DNA of 64,000 nt from an uncultured Rubrobacteraceae bacterium. GTDB taxonomy: Bacteria; Actinomycetota; Rubrobacteria; Rubrobacterales; Rubrobacteraceae. The stretch lies in NCBI GenBank assembly GCA_902806065.1, contig CADCVE010000091.1, positions 1-64,000 on the forward strand, in the 5' to 3' direction. Under the pieces are notes generated by a model that saw only the letters and a program-made list of their open reading frames with translations, made no database searches and was not told the origin of the DNA. Shown one piece after another: positions 57,461 to 64,000 of the stretch. How positions within the stretch are numbered: the stretch's first letter is position 1; the number at the start of each line of letters is the position of its first letter. The position numbers and the translations under genes are program-made.

Positions 57461-57907
57461 ATGGGGGCGGATCGGGAAGCGCGCGAAACGTCGGGAAAGG
57501 TCGAACGGAGCAGCATTCCCCGGAGAGGAGCTCCTCTAGATCTGAGGCGCAGCCGGGCTAAGGCGGAGCGGTTGGTTGCCGACATGGGCGGCACGGCTGC
57601 CCTTCCCAGGAGAAATGGGGAGCTGGTTTTCGAAGCGCCGTGGGAGAGCCAGGCGTTCGGTTTGGCGATCGCGCTGTACGAACGGGGGTACTACGACTGG
57701 GAGGAGTTCCGAGGGCGGCTCATCTCGGAGATCGGTGACTGGGAGAGAGCCGAGGAGGACGAACGCGAGGTGTGGGACTACTACCGGCGCTGGTTGGCTT
57801 CGTTCGAGGCTCTCGTCAAGGATAGGGGTCTCCTCTCGGAACAAGAGATAGAGGAGAGGACGTCTGAGTTCGTATCGGGAGCCAGGGACGACGACCATCA
57901 TCACTGA
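57461..57907 (+). CDS. Nitrile hydratase accessory protein (P14K/activator type)
   Basis: 148 aa, similar to the N-terminal half of the beta subunit: LVFEAPWESQAFGLAIALYE, GYYDWEEFRGRLISEIGDWE, YYRRWLASFEALVKDRGLLS. In Co nitrile hydratases this protein forms a complex with alpha, loads cobalt and swaps it into the alpha-beta enzyme. A C-terminal His run (DDDHHH) could help hold metal. Six bases from nthA. Confidence 0.92.
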   Translation: MGADREARETSGKVERSSIPRRGAPLDLRRSRAKAERLVADMGGTAALPRRNGELVFEAPWESQAFGLAIALYERGYYDWEEFRGRLISEIGDWERAEEDEREVWDYYRRWLASFEALVKDRGLLSEQEIEERTSEFVSGARDDDHHH

Positions 57908-57967
57908 GAGTGTTGGATCCCGCAGGAGAAGTTTGCCGTGTTGGTTAGTGTACCGGGAGGTTGAGTA

Positions 57968-59506
57968 ATGGTAAGGCCGCCGAATATAGAGCAGCTCAAA
58001 AAGATTGCGGAAGGGTTCGAGCTTCGTTTGGACGAAGAAGAAGCGCGCTCGTACGTCGGGCTCATAGAGGGCACGCTCGCCTCTCACCGCAGGCTGGACC
58101 AGCTCACCGAGCCCGAGCTTCCGGTGAAGTACCCGCGTGCGGGGGGCTACAGGCCCGAACCGGAAGAGAACCCCCTCAACGCCTGGTACTGGAAGTGTTC
58201 AATCAACGGCGCCGAGAACGGCCCTCTATCCGGCAAACGTATCGCCATCAAGGACAACGTCTGCGTGGCGGGAATCCCGATGATGAACGGCACCTCCACG
58301 CTGGAAGGCTACGTGCCTGAGTTCGACGCCACCATCGTCACTAGAATCCTGGACGCGGGGGGCGAGATAGTCGGCAAGGCCGTCTGCGAGCACCTCTGTT
58401 TCTCGGGCGGAAGCCACACCAGCGACACCGGCCCGGTCCTCAACCCCCACGACCACGCCCACTCGGCGGGCGGTTCTTCGAGTGGGAGCGCCGCGCTCGT
58501 GGCGGCCGGCGAGGTGGACATAGCGAGCGGCGGGGACCAGGGTGGGTCCATCCGCATGCCTTCAGGTTGGTGCGGGACCTACGGCCTCAAGCCCACCCAC
58601 GGGCTCGTACCCTACACCGGCGCGTTCCCGATAGAGCTCACCCTGGATCACCTCGGACCCATAGCCTCGAACGTCTCGGACGTGGCCCTGTTCCTCGCCG
58701 CGGTAGCCGGAGAGGACGGCCTCGACCCGCGTCAAAAAGACGTCAGCGTAGGGGACTACGAAAGCTCTCTGAACGGCGACGCGCAGGGGCTGAAGATAGG
58801 CATCGTAACCGAGGGCTTCGGCTGGGCAAATCTCTCGGAGGAGGACGTGGACGAGACCGTACGGGGAGCGGCGAATAGCTTCGAGGAGCTTGGGGCCGAC
58901 GTGACCGAGGTCTCCATCCCGCTACACCTCGACGGTATCCACATCTGGAACGCCATCGCCATCGAGGGCGCGACGGAGCTCATGGTGCGCGGCAACGGCA
59001 TGGGCACCAACTGGAAGGGCCACTACAGCACATCCTTGCTCGATGCCTACGGGCGCGGCCGCCTGACGCGCGCCGACGACCTCTCGGAGACCGTCAAGCT
59101 GACCATGCTCATGGGCGAGTACATGCGCGGCAGCTACCACGGCCGCTACTACGCCAAGGCGCAGAACCTGGCGCGCAAGCTCAGGGCAGCCTACGACGAG
59201 GCGCTGGAGTCCGTGGATCTCCTGCTCATGCCGACCCTCCCGCTGAAGGCAACGAAGATACCCGCTCCCGACGCCCCAATCGAGGAAATCGTCGCCCGTG
59301 CCCTGGAGATGCTCCCCAACACCTCCCCCTTCGACGTGAGCGGCCACCCGGCGATGAGCGTGCCTTGCGGCCTCTCCGAAGGGCTGCCCGTCGGCATGAT
59401 GCTCATAGGCAAGAAGTGGGACGAGGGAACCGTGTTGCGCGCCGCTCACGCCTTCGAGCAGACCGGAACGTACAACGTCAAGCCAACCGCAACGGCGGAC
59501 CGTTGA
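57968..59506 (+). CDS. Amidase (amidase-signature family)
   Basis: 512 aa, ATG 57968. Catalytic Ser-cisSer-Lys: Lys in GKRIAIKDNVCVAGIPMMNG (~95), cis-Ser in HSAGGSSSGSAALVAAGEVD, nucleophile Ser in ASGGDQGGSIRMPSGWCGTY (~195). The N-terminal ~70 residues are the helical extension found in nitrile-hydratase-linked amidases (IAEGFELRLDEEEARSYVGL). It hydrolyses the amide made by the hydratase. Completes the nitrile-to-acid pathway. End of the plus-strand operon. Confidence 0.95.
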   Translation: MVRPPNIEQLKKIAEGFELRLDEEEARSYVGLIEGTLASHRRLDQLTEPELPVKYPRAGGYRPEPEENPLNAWYWKCSINGAENGPLSGKRIAIKDNVCVAGIPMMNGTSTLEGYVPEFDATIVTRILDAGGEIVGKAVCEHLCFSGGSHTSDTGPVLNPHDHAHSAGGSSSGSAALVAAGEVDIASGGDQGGSIRMPSGWCGTYGLKPTHGLVPYTGAFPIELTLDHLGPIASNVSDVALFLAAVAGEDGLDPRQKDVSVGDYESSLNGDAQGLKIGIVTEGFGWANLSEEDVDETVRGAANSFEELGADVTEVSIPLHLDGIHIWNAIAIEGATELMVRGNGMGTNWKGHYSTSLLDAYGRGRLTRADDLSETVKLTMLMGEYMRGSYHGRYYAKAQNLARKLRAAYDEALESVDLLLMPTLPLKATKIPAPDAPIEEIVARALEMLPNTSPFDVSGHPAMSVPCGLSEGLPVGMMLIGKKWDEGTVLRAAHAFEQTGTYNVKPTATADR

Positions 59507-59635
59507 TATAGGTCGATGCAGAAGGACCGCAGGTTACGCCCCCGATAAGCGGCTTGCCAGAGAGCTGGTCAGGTGTAGCTTTCGGATTGCGTGCAGCGGG
59601 GCAAGCGGTGCCCCTCGTTCCGCCTCGCGCAGCCT

Positions 59636-60466
59636 CTACCGCCCCGGGGCCGGCCGCTCGTGGCGCCCCGGCCCCCGGGCGTACTCCTCGACCACCCTGC
59701 CACCGACGAAGTGCTCGTCCACGATGCGGTCCATGGCCTCGGCCGTCAGCCCACAATACCAGATGCCCTCCGGGTAGACGATCATCGTCGGACCCAGGTT
59801 GCAGGGGCTGAGGCAGCCGGTCTGGGCCGCGTGCACGCCGCTCCGGCCCCGGAGTAGTCCCCGCTTTTGGAGGCTTTTCCAGAGATGTACGTATAGCTTG
59901 CCCGCGCCTCGCGAGGTACAGCGCGGTCCCATGCAGGCGAGCACATGCCGCTCTTGGGGCGGTATCATCGACCAGGCGGAAGGGTCCTCCAGGCTCTCGA
60001 AGTCGTTTACGCTTACGGGCGCTTCGCCTTCCGCGTCGGCTACCGCCCGGACCACGGCCTCCCCGAGGGCGGGGTGTTCTCCTATCGCCCCGGTGAAGAT
60101 CACCTCCGGCGCCGATCCGTCCCGCGACCTCGACCAGCGTAACGCCACCTTTGAGAGCCAGTGGGCCAGAGATCTGTCCCTCCCGAAGAACACCGGGATC
60201 ACCAGGACCTTGCGTACCCCCACCCGAGCGCAGGCTTCGAGCCCCTCCGGCAGCGAGGCCAGCCCCCGCTCCACGATGGCCGTATGGACCGCCAGGTAAC
60301 GGCCTGTCGCCCGTACCGCCTCCGCCAGAGACTCCATCCCCTCACCAGCCGCTACCTGGTGACCGCTCCTCCCGAGCAGAAGCACCGCGTCCACCCCTCC
60401 GGAGAGCTTCGGACCCCCGCGCTCCAACGGCCCGGCGCCGTTATCCTCTGCCCGCTGTTCTGCCAA
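59636..60466 (-). CDS. CbiX-like/ferredoxin fusion protein (putative cobalt-handling)
   Basis: 276 aa. Residues ~20-150 resemble the chelatase fold (LLLGRSGHQVAAGEGMESLA, VRKVLVIPVFFGRDRSLAHW, IFTGAIGEHPALGEAVV). The helix and turn pattern fits CbiX/SirB although the classic GHGS reads LGRSGHQ. Residues ~170-260 form a thioredoxin-like [2Fe-2S] ferredoxin with cysteines in LACMGPRCTSRGAGKLY and TGCLSPCNLGPTMIVYP. Fusions of this kind occur in cobalamin/siroheme pathways. Next to a Co-type nitrile hydratase and a CobW gene, a cobalt role is likely (inference). It is convergent with the amidase gene. Confidence 0.75.
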   Translation of the reverse strand: MAEQRAEDNGAGPLERGGPKLSGGVDAVLLLGRSGHQVAAGEGMESLAEAVRATGRYLAVHTAIVERGLASLPEGLEACARVGVRKVLVIPVFFGRDRSLAHWLSKVALRWSRSRDGSAPEVIFTGAIGEHPALGEAVVRAVADAEGEAPVSVNDFESLEDPSAWSMIPPQERHVLACMGPRCTSRGAGKLYVHLWKSLQKRGLLRGRSGVHAAQTGCLSPCNLGPTMIVYPEGIWYCGLTAEAMDRIVDEHFVGGRVVEEYARGPGRHERPAPGR

Positions 60467-60508
60467 TCGGCCCTCCTTCCGGTCCCGTTCCTCGACGGGC
60501 AGTCTACC

Positions 60509-61900
60509 TTAGAGTTGCTTGACGCTACTCCTGGCGCGGCAGCTCAATAAACCGCTCCGCAACTCTTCGGCGTCCAGGTTTCGGCCAATAAACACCAGCT
60601 CGCTGATACGAGGTTCGCCGGCTCCCCACGGTCTATCCCTGGCCTGGGTAGAGAGCATGTGAACGCCCTGCAACACCATACGCTCGTCCATCCCCATAAT
60701 GCTCAGCACGCCCTTGAACCTGAATATGTCTTGCCCTTTGGTATTGAGGAGGTTCTGCAACCAATACTGCAGCCTCATGCGTTCCAGAGGAACTTCTTCC
60801 CGCAAGCCCACGGACGTGACTGATTGGTCGTGTTCGTGGTTGGGCTTGTACTCGTGCTGCAAGGCCGGGGCGAGTGGGCCGTAGGGACCTCGAAGCTCGG
60901 CCTCGAACTCCTCGGGGCGATGCTCGGTGAAGAGTGCGTAGTCGCCCGGCTGCTCTATCTTTACCTCGAACCACTCTTCCCGGGGTTCGAGGTCCAGCCG
61001 GTAGAGCCGCCCGTTGGGTGTCATGGTCCCGCCGGTCCCGAGCCTGTTCTCCTCGTTGGAGAAGGCGAGCATTACGGGGTCCCGGACGGTTTCGAGCGCC
61101 TCGGGGCTCGCCGCTTCGACCGGTACTAGAACGGCGTTCATCGATGGGTCTGGGCCTTTTTGGAGGACGAGCTTGTATTCGCCGGACGGTAGGGGGTAGA
61201 TGCCGGCCCACTCGAATGGGTATTCGGGCTCCATGAACAGCGGGTCTACCTCTAGTTTCTTCGAGAGATCGAAGGCGTGGACGTCCAGAAGGTCCTGGAT
61301 CGGCACCTCGGAATGCTGCGTGCGGATGATGCGGCACGTAGCGTTTGTCCGTCTTATGCGATCCTCTAGAGCGGAGAGTCGTTCGGGTGTCACGAGGTCG
61401 CTCTTGTTCAATATTATTATGTCCGCGAACGCGATCTGCTCCACCGCTTCTTGCCCATCGTCCAGGTGTTGGTCGACGTGTTTACTGTCCACCACCGTGA
61501 TCACGGCGTCGGGATAATAACGTCTCTGTATCTTCGAGTCCGCGAAGAACGTCTGGATCACCGGCGCCGGGTCCGCCAGCCCGGTCGTCTCGATCACCAC
61601 CCGGTCAAACTCCACGGAGCCGTCGGAGTCTCTCTCTTTCCTGCGAGTGTAAAGGTCGGTGAGAGTCTTGATCAAATCTCCCCGAACCGTACAACAGATA
61701 CACCCGTTGTTCATCTCGAAGATTTCCTCGTCCATGTCCCCAACGATGAGCTGGTTATCTATCCCTATCTCACCAAACTCATTGACGATCACCGCAACCT
61801 TCTCCCCATGCGCCTCCGTGAGGATTCGATTCAACAAAGTAGTCTTACCCGACCCGAGAAACCCGGTAATGACAGTCACAGGAACCGCAGTTATAGCCAT
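60509..61900 (-). CDS. CobW/COG0523 GTPase (putative cobalt chaperone)
   Basis: 463 aa. Walker [21 protein letters not shown] (~14), the COG0523 metal motif [17 protein letters not shown] (GCICC, ~65), Walker B-like [15 protein letters not shown], and NKSD in [17 protein letters not shown] (~152). The C-terminal CobW_C domain (~360-440) has [28 protein letters not shown]. The middle holds a longer insertion than usual. CobW relatives beside Co nitrile hydratases deliver cobalt. Last His-rich stretch [10 protein letters not shown]... [12 protein letters not shown] (~340) may bind metal. Confidence 0.88.
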   Translation of the reverse strand: MAITAVPVTVITGFLGSGKTTLLNRILTEAHGEKVAVIVNEFGEIGIDNQLIVGDMDEEIFEMNNGCICCTVRGDLIKTLTDLYTRRKERDSDGSVEFDRVVIETTGLADPAPVIQTFFADSKIQRRYYPDAVITVVDSKHVDQHLDDGQEAVEQIAFADIIILNKSDLVTPERLSALEDRIRRTNATCRIIRTQHSEVPIQDLLDVHAFDLSKKLEVDPLFMEPEYPFEWAGIYPLPSGEYKLVLQKGPDPSMNAVLVPVEAASPEALETVRDPVMLAFSNEENRLGTGGTMTPNGRLYRLDLEPREEWFEVKIEQPGDYALFTEHRPEEFEAELRGPYGPLAPALQHEYKPNHEHDQSVTSVGLREEVPLERMRLQYWLQNLLNTKGQDIFRFKGVLSIMGMDERMVLQGVHMLSTQARDRPWGAGEPRISELVFIGRNLDAEELRSGLLSCRARSSVKQL

Positions 61901-61929
61901 GATCTCTCCTCGAAGTAAATATAAAGTGA

Positions 61930-62439
61930 CTAGTGTTCTTCGACGTGCTCGCGCCGGCCCGGCGCAAGCACGCTCTCGGATAACTCTTGCAGTAAGCCCA
62001 TAGTACTCTCTCGTCGCAGCCTCGCCGCATCTTCATCACAGCCTAGCGCGACGGCAACCTCCCGGTCCGTATAACCCTCGATACAGGTTAGTAAAAACAC
62101 CTCCTGGTGCTCTTTGGAAACATCGCGAAGGCGGACGAGGAACTCTTGCCACTCCATACTGCCACCCATCGTTGTTCCCCGCTGGACCCGAGCAATCCGT
62201 GGTTCGGCTAGCTTAGCGAGCTGGCCCGAAAACGGTAGCCCAAAAAAACGAAATACCTTCGGACGCGCCAACATCTCGGCTACGACTTCCATGCTCACGC
62301 TCTCTGCGGCGGCGCGGTCTTGCAGGCGATAGCGGCAGCAGTGAGCCACCGAATTGTAGGTTGCGGAGAGGCGTTCGAGCCACTCCTCATAGCCTGGTAG
62401 GAGACTTTGCTCGGACTCCGTGGTTGCTCCCTCGCGCAT
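61930..62439 (-). CDS. Sigma-like protein with region-4 HTH
   Basis: 169 aa from ATG 62439 (GGAGGAG 5 bases upstream; a TTG four codons earlier overlaps that site and is less likely). C-terminal residues ~95-150 ([50 protein letters not shown]) look like sigma region 4 (hydrophobic core, YTDREVAxALG turn). The N-terminal half ([40 protein letters not shown]) is a weak region-2-like helix set. Function uncertain: an ECF-like activator or a stand-alone regulator of the cobW genes downstream. Confidence 0.6.
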   Translation of the reverse strand: MREGATTESEQSLLPGYEEWLERLSATYNSVAHCCRYRLQDRAAAESVSMEVVAEMLARPKVFRFFGLPFSGQLAKLAEPRIARVQRGTTMGGSMEWQEFLVRLRDVSKEHQEVFLLTCIEGYTDREVAVALGCDEDAARLRRESTMGLLQELSESVLAPGRREHVEEH

Positions 62440-62457
62440 GCTCTCCTCCAATCGAAA

Positions 62458-62492
62458 GAGCTGGCGAGGACTCTTGGGGTCCTCGCCAGCTC
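62458..62492 (-). terminator. Perfect 14-bp hairpin upstream of the sigma-like gene
   Basis: GAGCTGGCGAGGAC (62458-62471) and GTCCTCGCCAGCTC (62479-62492), loop of 7. Read on the minus strand it follows the tubulin-like gene and precedes TTTCG and the ribosome site of the next gene. Terminator or attenuator within a possible operon. Confidence 0.7.
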
Positions 62493-62510
62493 CGGGCTAG
62501 TTGGTTCTCG

Positions 62511-64000
62511 TTACTTGCTGGTTGATAGGTCGGGGATCTCGACGACGGTGTCAAGCGCCTCCGCGATAAAGCTCTGGGTAGCCTCCAATCGGTTGGCGGA
62601 GACCGGGGCGTCTCCTCTAAGCGCCTCATACGGTACCACGACCCAGCACGCACAACCCCAGATGCACTCGCCGGCCATCCCCTCGAAGCGGGTAGACGGT
62701 TCGGAGAGCATGGTCCCGAGGTCCAGCAACCAAGAGTGGGCGAGGAGCTTCTCGTCCCAGCTCATCTGGTCGTACTTCTCCCTCGCCTCCCAGAACACGT
62801 TCAGGTCCGTCCTGGCGACCCCCGGGATGATTATGTCCGAAAGAACGGTGAGCTCATCGAAGGCTTCGCCCAGCGTGGTGTTGAGCGTGCCGTCATCGCC
62901 CGGCAGCAGGAACTCGTTGAGGGTATCCTCGAGCTTTTGCTGAACGGTATCGTTCCAAACCGCGCGGGGCGCGAACGTATGGGCCTCGATGTAATCGGTC
63001 TTGAAGCCTTCCTTCAAGCCGGACCACTGCGGGATGTATCCGATCCACTCCGAGACCGCCTCGCGCCACTTGCCCATCGGCTCGCCGGGGAGTACCTGGA
63101 CACCCGGATGCATGAGCTTGGCTACGTCGAACAGCGTCCAGTAACGATCCGTGGCGTGGCTGGCCTCGTGCGGAGCCCCGGTCATGCCCATCGGGCGCAT
63201 GACCTTGAACAGCTCCCTCCCGTAGTCCTGCGCGACGTAGCGCATGAAGCAGTCGGCGACGTACTTACCAGCGGTCCGGTGAGCCTGACCTTCCCGGATG
63301 CCCGGATCCGACATGCCCTCGGAAGTCTTCGCGTACCTCTGCACCCGCTGCAAGCTGTGCTCTTGCGGCAAAGCGAAGAAACCACCAGTAAACGGGTTGT
63401 TGTACAGGTCGCCCCAGACGGCCTGGACGCCCTGGTTCTTCTCTTCGTCGAGCATGCAGTCGAGTTCGTTGAGGGTTGCGAACAAGTTGCCGCCGCGGTT
63501 CTCCTCGGGGTCCCCGCTATGCGGCAGCACTCCAACACCGACCACGGGGATTCTACGCCCCAGCTTGACGTTCGCGATGTGCCGCGCGAGATCCACCACG
63601 ATCCCGCTGCCGGTCCCGCCGCCCAGACCGAAGCAGATCAGGATTATCGACGGAAGCTGTTTTGTCTTCTTGACGCTCTCCGCGAACTCTTCCAATGCCT
63701 GGGCTACCGGCCCGTCCTCGTAGTACTCCGTGTTGTAGATGGCCTTGGACACCGCCCGGGGGATGTGCTCGGTGGAGGCAACCGTCGTCCCCTCTACCAT
63801 GCGACCCCTGTCCGCCTCCGGCATCTCTACGTCTTCCGGCAGCCACGGCTCGTAGTTGGGGTTCCAGTAGTAACGGGGATACTCGATCTTTAGATACTCC
63901 CTGTACCGGCGCAGCTTCGCGAAGAGGTCGTCCCTGCTCGGCACCTCCATACTAACCGTGCGGATCTGTGCCCTATCGGACGGGATGTCGCGGCCTTCCA
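62511..64000 (-). CDS. Tubulin/FtsZ-like GTPase, N-terminus outside the window
   Basis: At least 495 codons. The frame stays open to the window edge: before MEVPSRDDL it reads EGRDIPSDRAQIRTVS, so ATG 63950 is probably internal. Tubulin-type glycine loop IILICFGLGGGTGSGIVVDL (~105 from the internal ATG) and the following VGVGVLPHSGDPEENRGGNL fit the TubZ/FtsZ signature GGGTGSG. The N-terminal GG..G nucleotide site must lie upstream. The C-terminal part contains HEASHATDRYWTLFDVAKLM and ends VVEIPDLSTSK. Such tubulin-like proteins occur singly in some actinobacterial catabolic clusters. Role unknown. Confidence 0.75.
   Translation of the reverse strand, partial: EGRDIPSDRAQIRTVSMEVPSRDDLFAKLRRYREYLKIEYPRYYWNPNYEPWLPEDVEMPEADRGRMVEGTTVASTEHIPRAVSKAIYNTEYYEDGPVAQALEEFAESVKKTKQLPSIILICFGLGGGTGSGIVVDLARHIANVKLGRRIPVVGVGVLPHSGDPEENRGGNLFATLNELDCMLDEEKNQGVQAVWGDLYNNPFTGGFFALPQEHSLQRVQRYAKTSEGMSDPGIREGQAHRTAGKYVADCFMRYVAQDYGRELFKVMRPMGMTGAPHEASHATDRYWTLFDVAKLMHPGVQVLPGEPMGKWREAVSEWIGYIPQWSGLKEGFKTDYIEAHTFAPRAVWNDTVQQKLEDTLNEFLLPGDDGTLNTTLGEAFDELTVLSDIIIPGVARTDLNVFWEAREKYDQMSWDEKLLAHSWLLDLGTMLSEPSTRFEGMAGECIWGCACWVVVPYEALRGDAPVSANRLEATQSFIAEALDTVVEIPDLSTSK

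Noticed and set aside
62736-63893. A 385-codon open frame on the plus strand
   Set aside because: It is antisense to the tubulin-like gene, has His/Arg/Val-biased composition typical of a shadow frame in GC-rich DNA, and no ribosome site.
1-64000. CRISPR array, rRNA, tmRNA, RNase P RNA or known riboswitch
   Set aside because: No regular direct repeats with unique spacers and no recognisable conserved cores of these RNAs were seen on reading both strands. Covariance searches were not possible.

Overview
The window looks like chromosomal DNA of a high-GC actinobacterium, most likely Rubrobacter or a close relative. This is an inference from gene content, without a database search. The clues are a complete CysM/Mec/CysO/MoeZ sulfur-carrier operon, an actinobacterial HemQ, a Co-type nitrile hydratase, many reading frames that begin only 7-9 bases after a -10 box (leaderless mRNAs are common in Actinobacteria), and several small proteins of types I associate with Rubrobacter.

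Layout. 1-870: end of an IS5-like transposase and degraded DNA. 0.9-6.1 kb: SPFH/NfeD pair, MreB, APH-like kinase, SDR epimerase, nucleoside deaminase. 6.6-13.7 kb: aromatic amino-acid genes (TyrA-HisC divergent from chorismate mutase and DAHP synthase), Ser/Thr kinase, HtrA protease, RpiA. 13.9-15.7 kb: FNT channel, PAP2 phosphatase. 16.2-19.2 kb: decaying surface-polysaccharide locus, with an intact UDP-sugar dehydrogenase, an epimerase split by a 134-bp MITE, and a sugar-transferase fragment. 19.2-29.5 kb: mostly ordinary genes, including a large Vps62-like membrane protein. 29.5-35.6 kb: Uma2 remnant, sulfur-carrier cysteine operon, HemQ, aldo/keto reductase, ComB-like protein. 35.6-40.3 kb: accessory zone of small orphan genes, hairpins, an HTH/coiled-coil protein, a secreted acidic protein and an integrase remnant beside tRNA-Ser(GCU). 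40.4-46.8 kb: YihY, ECF sigma/anti-sigma, topoisomerase III, DUF4260 and TetR. 46.8-53.9 kb: a rearranged region with a duplicated topB 3' end, DUF6157-like remnant, two paralogous small proteins, an IS630 element inside a gene, a second MITE-like element, and truncated copies of hydrolase and secreted-protein genes. 54.0-64.0 kb: DUF5993/DsbB, acetamidase, then nitrile hydratase beta-alpha-accessory-amidase. Facing these are a CbiX-ferredoxin fusion, a CobW GTPase, a sigma-like protein and a tubulin/FtsZ-like protein that runs off the window.

How genes work together. The nitrile hydratase/amidase operon should turn nitriles into amides and then acids, and the CobW and CbiX-like proteins next to it are candidates for cobalt delivery. 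In the cysteine operon MoeZ would load sulfur on CysO, CysM would make CysO-cysteine, and the JAMM protease Mec would release cysteine. Here CysO carries a 12-residue tail after Gly-Gly, so Mec (or another protease) probably also has to mature it. The two TA-flanked elements (IS630 at 49 kb, MITE at 17.8 kb) have related ends, so the MITE is probably a non-autonomous relative. Removing either element restores a reading frame.
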